A stretch of DNA of 64,000 nucleotides from an uncultured Bacteroides sp. (GCA_949300425.1 CASGED010000086.1:1-64000); one strand, 5' to 3'. Positions 51,637 through 61,500 are shown, counted from the stretch's first letter. The notes: generated by a model from the sequence alone, not told the origin. Numbers and translations: made by a program.

Positions 51637-52635
51637 ATGGAACGTATACTGATAACCGGAGCCAGCGGATTTGTGGGCAGCTTCCTTGTGGAAGAAGCCC
51701 TGCGCAGAGGAATGGACACCTGGGCAGGCATCCGCCCGACGAGCAGCCGGCGCTACCTGCAAGACTCCCGCATACACTTCGTGGAACTGGACTTCGCGCA
51801 CGCAGACAAGCTGGAAGCGCAACTGCAAGCCCAAGGCCGCTTCGACTACATCGTCCACTGTGCGGGCGTGACCAAATGCGCCGACCCTGCCGACTTCGAG
51901 CGGGTGAACTACGGACAGACGCGCCGCTTCGTGGAGACGCTGACGCGCCTCGGCAAGACGCCCCGGCGGTTTGTCTTCGTCAGCACGCTCAGCGTCTTCG
52001 GCCCTGTGCACGAGGATACCTACGAGCCCATCCGGGAAACCGACACCCCGCAGCCCAACACCGCCTACGGACGCAGCAAGCTGAAGGCCGAACGCTACCT
52101 GCAAAGCCTGACGGACTTCCCCTGCGTCATCCTCCGCCCCACCGGCATCTACGGCCCGCGGGAGCGGGATTACTACCTCATGGCGCAGTCCATCCAGCGG
52201 CATGTGGACGTGGCGGCAGGCTTCCGCAGGCAGGACCTGACCTTCGTCTACGTGCAAGACGTGGTGCAGGCCGTCTTCCTCAGCTTGGAGAAAGAGGGCG
52301 TGGAGGGGCGCGCCTACTTCCTGAGCGACGGGCGGGTGTACAGCAGCCGCACGTTCTCCGACCTCATCATCCGCGAGTTAGGCCATCCGTTCGTGCTGCG
52401 GCTGACCCTGCCCCTGTGTGTGCTGAAGACCGTCTCCCTCATCGTGGGCTGGATGGCCGGACTGCGCCATACGACCAGCACGCTCAACCGGGATAAATAT
52501 CACATTATGAAACAACGCAACTGGCAGTGCGACATCGACCCCGCCGTGCGTGAGTTGGGCTACCGTCCGGCTTACGACCTGGACCGGGGCGTGCGCGAGG
52601 CCGTTGCCTGGTACAAGGAGGAAGGATGGCTTTAG
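51637..52635 (+). CDS. NAD-dependent epimerase/dehydratase (extended SDR)
   Basis: 332 residues. The Rossmann motif is TGASGFVGSF (7-16) and the catalytic YxxxK is in NTAYGRSKLKAE, with FVFVSTLSVFGP before it. The extended-SDR type acts on nucleotide sugars or on sterol/lipid-like substrates; the C-terminal half (LPLCVLKTVSLIVGWMAGL) has a hydrophobic stretch, which may point to a lipid-linked substrate. The stop overlaps the start of the PAP2 gene by 10 bp, so both probably act on the same pathway. Confidence 0.85.
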   Translation: MERILITGASGFVGSFLVEEALRRGMDTWAGIRPTSSRRYLQDSRIHFVELDFAHADKLEAQLQAQGRFDYIVHCAGVTKCADPADFERVNYGQTRRFVETLTRLGKTPRRFVFVSTLSVFGPVHEDTYEPIRETDTPQPNTAYGRSKLKAERYLQSLTDFPCVILRPTGIYGPRERDYYLMAQSIQRHVDVAAGFRRQDLTFVYVQDVVQAVFLSLEKEGVEGRAYFLSDGRVYSSRTFSDLIIRELGHPFVLRLTLPLCVLKTVSLIVGWMAGLRHTTSTLNRDKYHIMKQRNWQCDIDPAVRELGYRPAYDLDRGVREAVAWYKEEGWL

Positions 52636-53597
52636 ATATATTCAAGATGGTAGACACCCGCAAGGGGCTGTTCGCGATAGAGAAGATTGCCCTCCTCTAC
52701 AACCTGCTGACGTCCGTGCTGATATTGGTGCTGTACGGACGGATGGACCACCCCGCGCAGATGCTGACGGACCGTGCGCTCATTGCGGGCATGACGTTCC
52801 TGCTGATGTACCTCTACCGCCTGGCGCCGTGCAAGTTCTCCGCCTTCGTGCGGGTGTGCATCCAGATGTCGCTGCTGTCCTACTGGTATCCGGACACGTA
52901 CGAGTTCAACCGCCTCTTCTCCAACCTCGACCATATCTTTGCCTCGGCCGAGCAGTGGCTATTCGGCTGCCAGCCCGCCATCCTGTTTGCCGAGCGCGCC
53001 CCGTGGCTGTGGGTCAGCGAGCCGTTCAACATGGGCTACTTCTTCTACTATCCCATGATGCTGGTCATCGTCCTGTGGTATTTCATCCGTCGTTTCGACC
53101 TGCTGGAGAAGATTTCGTTCGTCATCATCTCCTCGTTCTTCATCTATTACTTTATATATATATTCCTGCCCGTGGCGGGGCCGCAGTTCTACTTCCCCGC
53201 CATCGGGATGGACAACGTGGCGCAAGGCGTCTTCCCCTCCATCGGCGACTACTTCGACCACCACGCCGAACTGCTGCCCGGGCCGGAGTTCGAGCAAGGC
53301 TTCTTCTACAGCCTGGTGGAGCACTCGCAGGAAGTGGGCGAGCGTCCCACGGCCGCCTTCCCCTCGTCGCACGTGGGCATATCCACCATCCTGATGATTA
53401 TGGCATGGCGTGGCAGCCGCCGTCTCTTTGCCTGCCTCCTGCCGTTCTACCTGCTGCTGTGCGGCGCCACGGTGTACATCCAGGCGCACTACGTCATCGA
53501 TGCCGTGGCAGGTTTCGTAACCGCCTTCCCGCTCTACGTGCTCACGACGTGGATGTTCAAGCGTTGGTTCGTGCGTCGGGCCAACCGCGGCGCGTAG
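52626..53597 (+). CDS. PAP2-superfamily membrane phosphatase/phosphotransferase (AUR1-like)
   Basis: 323 residues with about six to seven helices. The PAP2 motifs are GERPTAAFPSSHVGI (motif 2, with the SH of PSSH) and AHYVIDAVAGF (motif 3 histidine). The layout, with a long loop before PSSH, resembles PAP2_3 proteins such as inositol phosphorylceramide synthases, so a role in Bacteroides sphingolipid or phospholipid headgroup chemistry is possible but not shown. It overlaps the epimerase gene. Confidence 0.8.
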   Translation: MALDIFKMVDTRKGLFAIEKIALLYNLLTSVLILVLYGRMDHPAQMLTDRALIAGMTFLLMYLYRLAPCKFSAFVRVCIQMSLLSYWYPDTYEFNRLFSNLDHIFASAEQWLFGCQPAILFAERAPWLWVSEPFNMGYFFYYPMMLVIVLWYFIRRFDLLEKISFVIISSFFIYYFIYIFLPVAGPQFYFPAIGMDNVAQGVFPSIGDYFDHHAELLPGPEFEQGFFYSLVEHSQEVGERPTAAFPSSHVGISTILMIMAWRGSRRLFACLLPFYLLLCGATVYIQAHYVIDAVAGFVTAFPLYVLTTWMFKRWFVRRANRGA

Positions 53598-53692
53598 CCC
53601 TTCCCTCTACTGGTTACTCTTTCCTTCCCCTACTGGTGGAACTTCCCCACCAGCAGCGTTAGCAGTGTGTCACCGCCTAAGGATTAAGTTCA

Positions 53693-53818
53693 TATTCCAC
53701 GTGAAATAATTCAGTATTCCACGTTGAATAATTCAGTATTCCACGTTGAATAATTCAGTATTCCACGTTGAATAATTCAGTATTCCACGTTGAATAATTT
53801 AGTATTTCACGTGGAATA
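53693..53818. repeat. 22-bp-period dyad array, six units (core TATTCCACGTGGAATA)
   Basis: Units start at 53693, 53715, 53737, 53759, 53781 and 53803, each step exactly 22 bp. Each holds a 16-bp near-palindrome, mostly TATTCCACGTTGAATA, with a 6-base ATTCAG linker (ATTTAG before the last). The first and last units are diverged in complementary ways (ACGTGAAA and TTTCACGTGG). It lies between the PAP2 gene and convergent dusB. The remaining 53598-53692 has a small CTGGTGG/CCACCAG hairpin (53633-53653). Confidence 0.9.
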
Positions 53819-53894
53819 CAAACTCCGTCCACACGCAGTGGGACAGTGCGTCCTTAGCTGGTCGCACAGTCCTACAGGAGCGGGTGTGGAAGTG

Positions 53895-54881
53895 TCAGCG
53901 GGGAAGGTATTCAGCCTCGATGCGGTTGAGGATGGCGAAGAGTTCGTTCTTGGTCTCGGCACGCAGCATGGCGATGCGGGTGTCGCGGAAGTTGGGTATG
54001 CCCTTGAAGAGGGGCGTAGCCGCCAAGTGGCGGCGTACGTGCAGGATGCCCCGGCGCTCGTCCAGGAGGCTGACGCTGTCCTCCACCTCCTGGCGCAGGA
54101 CGTTCAGTTTCCATTGCGGGGTGAGGTCCGTCAGTTCCTCGCCCGTCTGCAGGTAGTGTTTCACTTCGCGGAATATCCAGGGGCGTCCGAAGCTGGCGCG
54201 GCCTATCATCACGCCGTCCACGCCGTAGCGGTCGAAGCACTCGCGGGCGCGTTGGGGGGTGGTGACGTCGCCGTTGCCGATGATGGGGATGCGCATGCGG
54301 GGGTTGTTCTTCACTTCGCCTATCAGCGTCCAGTCCGCCTCGCCGGTGTACATCTGGGCACGGGTGCGGCCGTGGATGGTGAGGGCGGCGATGCCGCAGT
54401 CCTGCAACTGTTCGGCCAGGGTGACGATGATGCGGTGTTCGGCGTCCCATCCCAAGCGGGTCTTGACGGTGACGGGGATGCGCACGGCGTCCACCACGGT
54501 GCGGGTTATCTCCAGCATCAGCGGCACGTTCTGCAACATGCCCGCCCCGGCTCCCTTGCCTGCCACGCGCTTGACGGGGCAGCCGAAGTTGAGGTCGAGC
54601 ACGTCGGGCCTTGCCTGCTCCACGATGCGCGCCGCCTCTACCATGGTGGCGGTGTCGCGTCCGTATATCTGGATGGCCACGGGGCGTTCCTCGTCGGCGA
54701 TGTTCAGCTTCTGTTCCGTCTTGCTGACGGAGCGTATCAGCGCGTCGGCCGACACGAACTCGGTATATACCATATCTGCCCCGAAGCGTTTGCACATCAG
54801 GCGGAAGGCGGGGTCGGTGACGTCCTCCATGGGTGCCAGCATCACGGGGCGCGCGCCTAAGTCAATGTCTCGTATCTTCAT
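53895..54881 (-). CDS. dusB: tRNA-dihydrouridine synthase B
   Basis: 328 residues. The FMN TIM barrel opens MLAPMEDVTDPAFRLMC; the active-site cysteine is in LDLNFGCPVKRVAGKGAGAG; then VTVKTRLGW, LTIHGRTRAQMYTGEADW and IGNGDVTTP. It reduces specific uridines of tRNA D-loops using NADPH. It is transcribed alone from the promoter near 54903, diverging from the NTase gene. GC-rich coding sequence. Confidence 0.95.
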   Translation of the reverse strand: MKIRDIDLGARPVMLAPMEDVTDPAFRLMCKRFGADMVYTEFVSADALIRSVSKTEQKLNIADEERPVAIQIYGRDTATMVEAARIVEQARPDVLDLNFGCPVKRVAGKGAGAGMLQNVPLMLEITRTVVDAVRIPVTVKTRLGWDAEHRIIVTLAEQLQDCGIAALTIHGRTRAQMYTGEADWTLIGEVKNNPRMRIPIIGNGDVTTPQRARECFDRYGVDGVMIGRASFGRPWIFREVKHYLQTGEELTDLTPQWKLNVLRQEVEDSVSLLDERRGILHVRRHLAATPLFKGIPNFRDTRIAMLRAETKNELFAILNRIEAEYLPR

Positions 54882-54902
54882 GTTTCACTCTTATTTAGGC
54901 TG

Positions 54903-54910
54903 CAAAAGTA
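54903..54910 (-). promoter_or_regulatory. Putative -7 promoter element TACTTTTG for dusB
   Basis: Minus strand, 22 bp upstream of the dusB ATG. Fits TAnnTTTG. Confidence 0.5.
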
Positions 54911-54952
54911 GGGAAAAACGGGAAGATATGCGAAGAAGCGGAGGATTATTCG

Positions 54953-54960
54953 TACCTTTG
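54953..54960 (+). promoter_or_regulatory. Putative -7 promoter element TACCTTTG
   Basis: Plus strand, 27 bp upstream of the NTase ATG at 54988. It would drive the NTase-U32-thioesterase-dprA run. Confidence 0.5.
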
Positions 54961-54987
54961 GCGCAGTAATCGTAAAAAGCCGTTTGT

Positions 54988-55299
54988 ATGAAACGTTTGG
55001 AAATCCTTCGTATGATAGCTAACGCTGTCCGTAATATTGCCCCTACGGCACAGACCATTGTGTACGGTTCGGAAGCGCGCGGCGATGCCCGCCCGGACTC
55101 GGACATAGACATCCTTATTTTACTTGAAGGTGACGAAGCACCCACGCCCGAAAAGGAATTGGAACTGCGTCGTCCGCTTTCAGCGCTTGAGGCTCAGACC
55201 GGTGTGGCAATCAATGCATTGGTTACTTTACGACGAGTGTGGGAACAGATGGTCAGCCCATTTACTATCAATGTCAACCGAGAGGGGGTACTGTTATGA
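54988..55299 (+). CDS. Minimal nucleotidyltransferase (MNT) domain protein
   Basis: 103 residues. The pol-beta NTase signature GSEARGDARPDSDIDILILL gives GSx10DxD. MNT proteins usually pair with a HEPN toxin and AMPylate it; no HEPN ORF is adjacent. Instead its stop overlaps the U32 gene start (ATGA). Either an orphan antitoxin or a partner acting in trans. Codon use is less GC-rich than the flanking dusB. Confidence 0.82.
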   Translation: MKRLEILRMIANAVRNIAPTAQTIVYGSEARGDARPDSDIDILILLEGDEAPTPEKELELRRPLSALEAQTGVAINALVTLRRVWEQMVSPFTINVNREGVLL

Positions 55300-56612
55300 A
55301 ACAAAGAACCATCAAACCAAGAAGAACAATGAATACCAAAGACTTTGAAATCATGGCGCCTGTAGGCTCGCGCGAGTCACTGGCCGCCACCATACAGGCC
55401 GGAGCGGACTCCATCTACTTCGGCATCGAGAACCTGAACATGCGGGCACGCTCGGCCAACACGTTTACCATCAATGACCTGAAGGAGATAGCCCGCACCT
55501 GCGAGGAGCACGGGATGAAGAGCTACCTGACCGTCAACACCATTATCTATGACAACGACCTGGCGCTGATGCGCACCATTGTGGACGCGGCGCACGAGGC
55601 GGGCATCTCCGCCATCATTGCGGCGGACGTGGCGGTGATGACTTACGCCCGCCAAATAGGCCAGGAAGTACATCTCAGTACGCAACTCAACATCAGTAAC
55701 GTGGAGGCGTTGCGCTTCTATGCCCAGTTTGCCGATGTCGTGGTGCTGGCGCGCGAACTGAACTTAGAGCAGGTGGCGGTCATCCATCGCGCCATTGAGG
55801 AAGAACACATCTGTGGACCTTCCGGACAGCCCGTACGCATTGAGATGTTCTGCCACGGCGCCTTGTGCATGGCTGTCAGCGGCAAGTGTTACCTGTCACT
55901 CCACCAGATGAATAACTCCGCCAACCGGGGAGCGTGCATGCAGGTGTGCCGCCGGTCGTACATCGTGCGCGACAAGGAGACGGACGCCGAGTTAGAGATA
56001 GACAACCAGTACATCATGTCGCCCAAGGACCTGAAGACCATCCACTTCCTCAACAAGATGATGGATGCGGGCGTGCGGGTGTTCAAGATAGAAGGACGTG
56101 CCCGCGGACCGGAGTACGTGCGCACCGTAACGGAATGCTACAAGGAAGCGGTGCAGGCCTATGTGGAGGGCACGTTTACGGACGAAAAGATAGAGGAATG
56201 GAACCGGCGGCTGGCAACGGTGTTCAACCGCGGTTTTTGGGACGGCTACTACCTGGGCCAGCGTTTGGGCGAATGGACAAAGAACTACGGCTCGGCGGCT
56301 ACGGAGCGTAAGATATACGTAGGCAAAGGAGTGAAATACTTCTCCAACATCGGCGTGGCGGAGTTCGTGGTGGAGGCCGCCGAACTGAACGTAGGCGACA
56401 AACTGCTGATTACCGGGTCTACCACAGGCGCCTTGTACATGACATTGGAGGAGGCGCGCGTCGACCTGAAGCCCGTGCCCACCGTACACAAGGGCGAGCA
56501 CTTCTCCATGAAATGTGACAAGATACGCCCCAGCGACAAACTCTACAAGTTAGTGTCATTGGAAGAGCTAAAACGGTTTAAGGGATTGGACGTAGAACAT
56601 CAAAGAGGATAA
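55296..56612 (+). CDS. U32 family peptidase-like protein (TrhP/YegQ type)
   Basis: 438 residues from the ATG at 55296, which overlaps the NTase stop; the ATG at 55329 (MNTKDFEIMAPVGS) is the more typical family start. The U32 signature is EMFCHGALCMAVSGKCYLS, followed by NRGACMQVCRRSY, YIMSPKDLKTI and FKIEGRARGPEY. This set of cysteines and the length match TrhP/YegQ proteins, which make 5-hydroxyuridine at tRNA position 34 using prephenate, rather than a true protease. Cytoplasmic. Confidence 0.85.
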   Translation: MKQRTIKPRRTMNTKDFEIMAPVGSRESLAATIQAGADSIYFGIENLNMRARSANTFTINDLKEIARTCEEHGMKSYLTVNTIIYDNDLALMRTIVDAAHEAGISAIIAADVAVMTYARQIGQEVHLSTQLNISNVEALRFYAQFADVVVLARELNLEQVAVIHRAIEEEHICGPSGQPVRIEMFCHGALCMAVSGKCYLSLHQMNNSANRGACMQVCRRSYIVRDKETDAELEIDNQYIMSPKDLKTIHFLNKMMDAGVRVFKIEGRARGPEYVRTVTECYKEAVQAYVEGTFTDEKIEEWNRRLATVFNRGFWDGYYLGQRLGEWTKNYGSAATERKIYVGKGVKYFSNIGVAEFVVEAAELNVGDKLLITGSTTGALYMTLEEARVDLKPVPTVHKGEHFSMKCDKIRPSDKLYKLVSLEELKRFKGLDVEHQRG

Positions 56613-56618
56613 ATACGT

Positions 56619-57029
56619 ATGGACAAATATATCTATGAACTGGAAATGAAGGTGCGCGACTATGAGTGCGACCTGCAAGGCATCGTGAACAACGCCAACT
56701 ATCAACACTACCTGGAGCATACGCGCCATGAGTTTCTCACCTCAACGGGCATCAGCTTCGCCGCCCTGCACGAACAGGGGGTAGACCCCGTAGTGGCCCG
56801 TATATCCATGGCGTTCAAGACACCTTTGCGAAGCGGAGACGTCTTCTTGTCCAAACTTTACCTGAAGAAAGAAGGCATCAAGTATGTGTTCTACCAAGAC
56901 ATCTACCGTAAGGCGGACGGCAAGCTCGCGCTGAAAGGCGTAGTGGAGACCGTATGTGTGGTAAACGGCCGCTTGAGCGACAGCCAATTGTTCGACAACG
57001 TATTTGCTCCCTATCTGGCACATGAATAA
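56619..57029 (+). CDS. Acyl-CoA thioesterase, 4HBT (hot-dog) family
   Basis: 136 residues, single hot-dog domain. The catalytic block YECDLQGIVNNANYQHYLEH corresponds to the 4HBT/YbgC motif (D/N-x-x-G-x-V-x-N/H-x-x-Y). It hydrolyses short or aromatic acyl-CoA thioesters in the cytoplasm; the natural substrate is unknown. It begins 6 bp after the U32 stop and ends inside the dprA start. Confidence 0.88.
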   Translation: MDKYIYELEMKVRDYECDLQGIVNNANYQHYLEHTRHEFLTSTGISFAALHEQGVDPVVARISMAFKTPLRSGDVFLSKLYLKKEGIKYVFYQDIYRKADGKLALKGVVETVCVVNGRLSDSQLFDNVFAPYLAHE

Positions 57030-58140
57030 TGACGAGCGTATCTGTAGCATCGCCTTGACGCTTTGCCCGGGCATTGGCAACGTTATGGCCAGGCGTTTGG
57101 TGGAAACCGTGGGCAGCGCGGCCGAAGTGTTTCGCTCGCGTGGAGAGTTGAGCGAACGTTTTCCCGGACAATTCTCCCCGAATGTGATAAACGCTTTGAG
57201 CGACGCATCGGCTTTCCAACGTGCTGAAAAAGAGATGGAGTTTGCCGGGAAGAACCGCATCGAATGCCTCTTGATGACGGACGAACGCTATCCGTCCCGC
57301 CTGCGCGAGTGTGAAGACGCGCCGTTGGCACTTTTCTTTAAGGGAAATACGGATTTGAACCGCTTGCGGGTAGTCAGCATGGTAGGGACACGGCGGGCTA
57401 CGGAATACGGCAAGGCTTTTTGTGCCGACTTTCTGCGCGACCTTTCCGGCTTGTGTTCGGACATATTGGTAGTCAGCGGCTTGGCATACGGCATAGACGT
57501 GCATGCCCATCGGGCAGCTTTGGCCAACGGGCTTTCCACAGTAGGCGTATTGGCACATGGGTTAGACCGTATTTACCCCGCCGCCCATCGTAAAACCGCC
57601 ATTGAGATGCTGGAGCAAGGCGGGCTGCTGACCGAGTTCCTGAGCGGCACGGAGCCGGACAGGTACAACTTTGTGAGCCGCAACCGCATTGTGGCGGGGA
57701 TGAGTGATGCCGTCATTGTGGTGGAGTCGGCGGAGAAAGGCGGCTCACTGATTACCGCAGGCTTGGCGGAAAGCTATCACCGCGATTGTTTTGCCGTACC
57801 CGGCCGCGTTTCGGACGAACTTTCGCGAGGGTGCAACCAATTAATCCGGGACAATAAAGCCGCACTGATAAACGATGCCTCCGATTTTGTAAAAGCCATG
57901 AATTGGGGACGGGACACCGCTCGACAGCAGCCCCAAGGTATCCAACGCGATTTCTTCCCTGAACTGACGGAAGAGGAAACCCGCATTGTCAAGATATTGA
58001 GCCGTGATGACCTGCACATCAACACGTTGGTGGTAGAAGCCAATATTCCGATAAACCGCATGAGCGCGTTGCTCTTCGGACTGGAAATGAAAGGAGTGGT
58101 TAAGGCGCTGGTCGGAGGGATGTATCATCTGTTGGCATAA
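57022..58140 (+). CDS. dprA: DNA-processing protein DprA
   Basis: 372 residues from ATG 57022 (8-bp overlap with the thioesterase). Order: SAM-like/HhH N-terminus (LTLCPGIGNVMARRL), the Rossmann-like core with VSMVGTRRATEYGKAF, VSGLAYGIDVHAHRAAL, AHGLDRIYPAAHRK and GGLLTEFLSGTEPD, then SRNRIVAGMSDAVIVVES, and a C-terminal winged helix. It loads RecA on incoming single-stranded DNA in natural transformation. Last gene of the run; a strong terminator follows. Confidence 0.95.
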   Translation: MNNDERICSIALTLCPGIGNVMARRLVETVGSAAEVFRSRGELSERFPGQFSPNVINALSDASAFQRAEKEMEFAGKNRIECLLMTDERYPSRLRECEDAPLALFFKGNTDLNRLRVVSMVGTRRATEYGKAFCADFLRDLSGLCSDILVVSGLAYGIDVHAHRAALANGLSTVGVLAHGLDRIYPAAHRKTAIEMLEQGGLLTEFLSGTEPDRYNFVSRNRIVAGMSDAVIVVESAEKGGSLITAGLAESYHRDCFAVPGRVSDELSRGCNQLIRDNKAALINDASDFVKAMNWGRDTARQQPQGIQRDFFPELTEEETRIVKILSRDDLHINTLVVEANIPINRMSALLFGLEMKGVVKALVGGMYHLLA

Positions 58141-58172
58141 GCGCAACGACATATTGCCGCACATTAAAAACG

Positions 58173-58210
58173 GAACGCCTGTCTCATTGAAAGGGACAGG
58201 CGTTCTTGTT
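58173..58210 (+). terminator. Terminator after dprA
   Basis: GAACGCCTGTC (58173-58183) and GACAGGCGTTC (58195-58205) form a perfect 11-bp stem, followed by TTGTTT. Confidence 0.85.
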
Positions 58211-58580
58211 TAAAGAGAGTTGGCATTCCCATTTAACGATAGAAAGAGACAGATAACCTGATTTCACAGAGTAAAACAAACTTTAAAAATCATCTCAGGA
58301 GTTGTTAATAAAGTCTCAAACGCCCGGATATTCACCATCATAAGGCAACTAATACAATATTTAAAGCAATCGAGATGATTTTAATATACGTTCTCTTTTT
58401 TTTTTTATTTCTTAGCACTCGCAACATATTCTCTAACTTAAATAACATTGAACCATGGAAAATACTTCGTAGAAAACTCAGGAAAGGACCGGTCTTTTTG
58501 TTCTTTCATTACGGCTATAGTCAGATTCGAGCCGACCCGCTAATTTTTTATCTTATTAATCACTATTAAATCTAATAACA
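58211..58580 (+). other. Upstream region of the SusC gene at 58.6 kb
   Basis: About 370 bp without a convincing gene. A 64-codon ORF at 58375-58569 has no family match and is AT-rich, so it is probably leader sequence. A T11 run lies at about 58396. No TAnnTTTG promoter was found, and no hybrid two-component or ECF sigma/anti-sigma regulator gene is adjacent in this window. Confidence 0.4.
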
Positions 58581-61500
58581 ATGCAAAATGATGGTTATAC
58601 ACGTATTAAACGATTCTACTGTCTGCTTATGTGCACCACATTCGCTTTGGGCACACATCAAGTGGCAGTAGCCGCTTCCAACGAGCCTCCTGTTGTTACA
58701 GAAGCAAAAGTCGCCGCCCCGGTTACGATTACAGGACGGGTTATTGACGAACTCGGAGATCCTTTGCCCGGAGTTACGATTGCCATTGAAGGTTCCACAC
58801 GTGGTGTCATAACGGATATTGACGGAACCTTCAGTATCGAAATGAATGTAGGAGAGAGTTTACGAATCTCTTATATAGGAATGGAAACGCAAGTCATACA
58901 GGTAAAAGATTCTAAACCTCTGACTATTAAGATGGTTCAGAAAACGGACGAACTGGACGAAGTGACAGTTGTAGCCTTCGCCAAGCAAAAGAAGGAGAGC
59001 GTACTGGCTTCTGTGGCAACGGTTAAACCGGCGGAACTGAGAGCTCCTACCAGCAACCTGACCACGGCGTTGGCAGGCCGTATCGCCGGTATTATCTCTT
59101 ACCAGCGCAGTGGTGAGCCGGGTGCGGACGACGCCGACTTCTTCGTTCGTGGTGTTACGACTTTCGGTTATAAGAAAGACCCGCTTATCCTGATTGACGG
59201 TGTGGAGATGACTTCATCCGACCTCTCGCGCTTGCAGGTAGATGACATTGCCAGCTTCTCCATCATGAAAGACGCTACAGCCACGGCACTTTACGGTTCG
59301 CGCGGTGCGAACGGTGTCATCTTAGTAACGACGAAAGGAGGTAATGAAGGCCCCGCCAAAATTTCGGCACGTGTGGAAGTATCCCATTCGGCTCCTACGC
59401 AAAGCACGAAGTGGGCGGATCCGATAAGGTATATGGAATTGGAAAACGAAGCGTCCCTATATGATAATGGTATATTGAAACACAGTTACCAGAAGGTAGC
59501 CAATACCAAGGCCGGGCTGAATCCCAACGTATACCCGGCCGTGGATTGGTATGACCAGTTGTTCAAAGAGTCTACTACCAACTATCGCGCCAATATGAAT
59601 ATCAGCGGCGGTAGCCAAGTGGCGAGATACTACATTGCCGGAACGTTCTCAAAGGATGAAGGCGCGTTGAAGTCCGCTCGCCAGAACAACTTCAACAACA
59701 ACATCAATCTGAATCGCTATCTGTTGCGCGCGAACGTGGATGTAAACATATCCAAGACGACTACGGCCACCGTGCGCCTGCATGGAACGATGGACGACTA
59801 TTCCGGCCCCATCTATGAAGGCTCTCAAATCTACTCGATGATTACCCAAACGTCGCCGGTGCTCTACCCGCCTTACTATCAACCGGACAAAGCGAACGAG
59901 ACCACCCCGTACCTGCTTTACGGTAACTATGACACGGGCAACTATCTCAATCCTTATGCCGAAATGACACGCGGTTACAAGGACCGCAACCAGTCACTTA
60001 TGATGGCACAGGTAGAATTGAACCAAGACCTGAAATTCATTACCGAAGGCTTGAAAGCCCGTTTCATGTTCAATACGAACCGCCGTTCGGACTATGCCGT
60101 GAAGCGTCAGTATAATCCGTATTATTTCTCGGTGGGAAGTTACGATCCGCTGACTGACACCTACGTATTGAGCGCCCTCAACCCCGATGACGGTACAGAT
60201 TACCTGACTTCCGATGAAGCCGGGAAAACGGTTACCACCAACACTTACCTGGAAACGGCCGTCAATTATGACCGGATTTTTGGTGAAAAGCATGCCGTAA
60301 GCGGCTTGATGGTATTCACCATGCGAAGCGAGCTGACTTCTACGGATTCAGATGACGTGCAAGGCTCTTTGCCAACAAGAAACATGGGCTTGGCCGGTCG
60401 TTTCACTTACTCTTTTGACGACCGTTATTTTGTGGAAGCCAACTTCGGTTACAATGGTTCCGAGCGTTTTGCCGAGAAAGAACGATGGGGATTCTTCCCG
60501 TCCGTCGGCCTCGGATATTTGATTTCCAATGAACCGTTTTGGAACGACAATTTGAAGAAGGTCATCAACAAGCTGAAGTTCAAGGCCACTTACGGATTGG
60601 TGGGAAACGATGCTGTAGGCGATTCTAAGGATCGTTTCTTCTATTTGTCCAATGTTTCGCTGAACGATGACGACATGAAATATACATGGGGTATTCCCGG
60701 AAACACTACGACCGTGAATGGCGTTTCCATTTCCCGTTACGCCAATCCTGAAGTGACGTGGGAAGTCTCGGCAAAAACCAATCTCGGTATCGAATTGGGT
60801 CTCTTCAATACCATGGAATTGCAAGTGGACATTTTCCGGGACGACCGTTCGAAGATTCTGATGGAACGTGCCGACCTGCCCGGAACGTTAGGTTTGGAAG
60901 CTGATCCGCAAGCCAATGTGGGCGAGGCGCGCAGCCAAGGTATAGACCTTTCTTTGGACTACAACCAGTCGTTTAATAAAGATTTCTGGATGTCGGGACG
61001 TTTGAATTTCACTTACGCTCACAGTGAATACAAGGTTTATGAGGAACCGGACTATGCCGACACGCCATGGCGCTCGAGGATTGGTTATTCTACGGGCCAG
61101 CAATGGGGGTATGTGGCCGAGCGTCTGTTCATTGACCAGGCGGACATCGACAACTCTCCGACACAAACCTTTGGCGACTACAAGCCCGGTGATATCAAGT
61201 ATAAGGACATCAACGGCGACGGACAGATTACCAGTGCCGACCAAGTACCCATCGGTTATCCTAAATCGCCGGAAATCAACTATGGTTTCGGTCTTTCCAT
61301 GGGTTACAAAGGATTTGACTTCTCTTTCTTCTTCCAAGGGTTGGGACGTGAATCCTTCTGGATTGACTATAACAAGACCGCTCCCTTCATCAACCAAGAT
61401 GACGATTGGGACGACTACATCGGGGTAAACCAGTTGCTGCAAGTAATAGCCGACAACCATTGGTCCGTCAGCAACCGCGACCCGTACGCTTTCTGGCCGC

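Noticed and set aside
53693-53818. CRISPR array
   Set aside because: Units have a 22-bp period with 6-base linkers, far shorter than repeat-spacer units, and no cas gene is present.
53790-54860. Long ORF antisense to dusB, beginning in the 22-bp array
   Set aside because: The sequence mirrors dusB codons and has no domain.
58375-58569. 64-codon ORF before the SusC gene
   Set aside because: AT-rich, no family, no promoter; more likely leader sequence.
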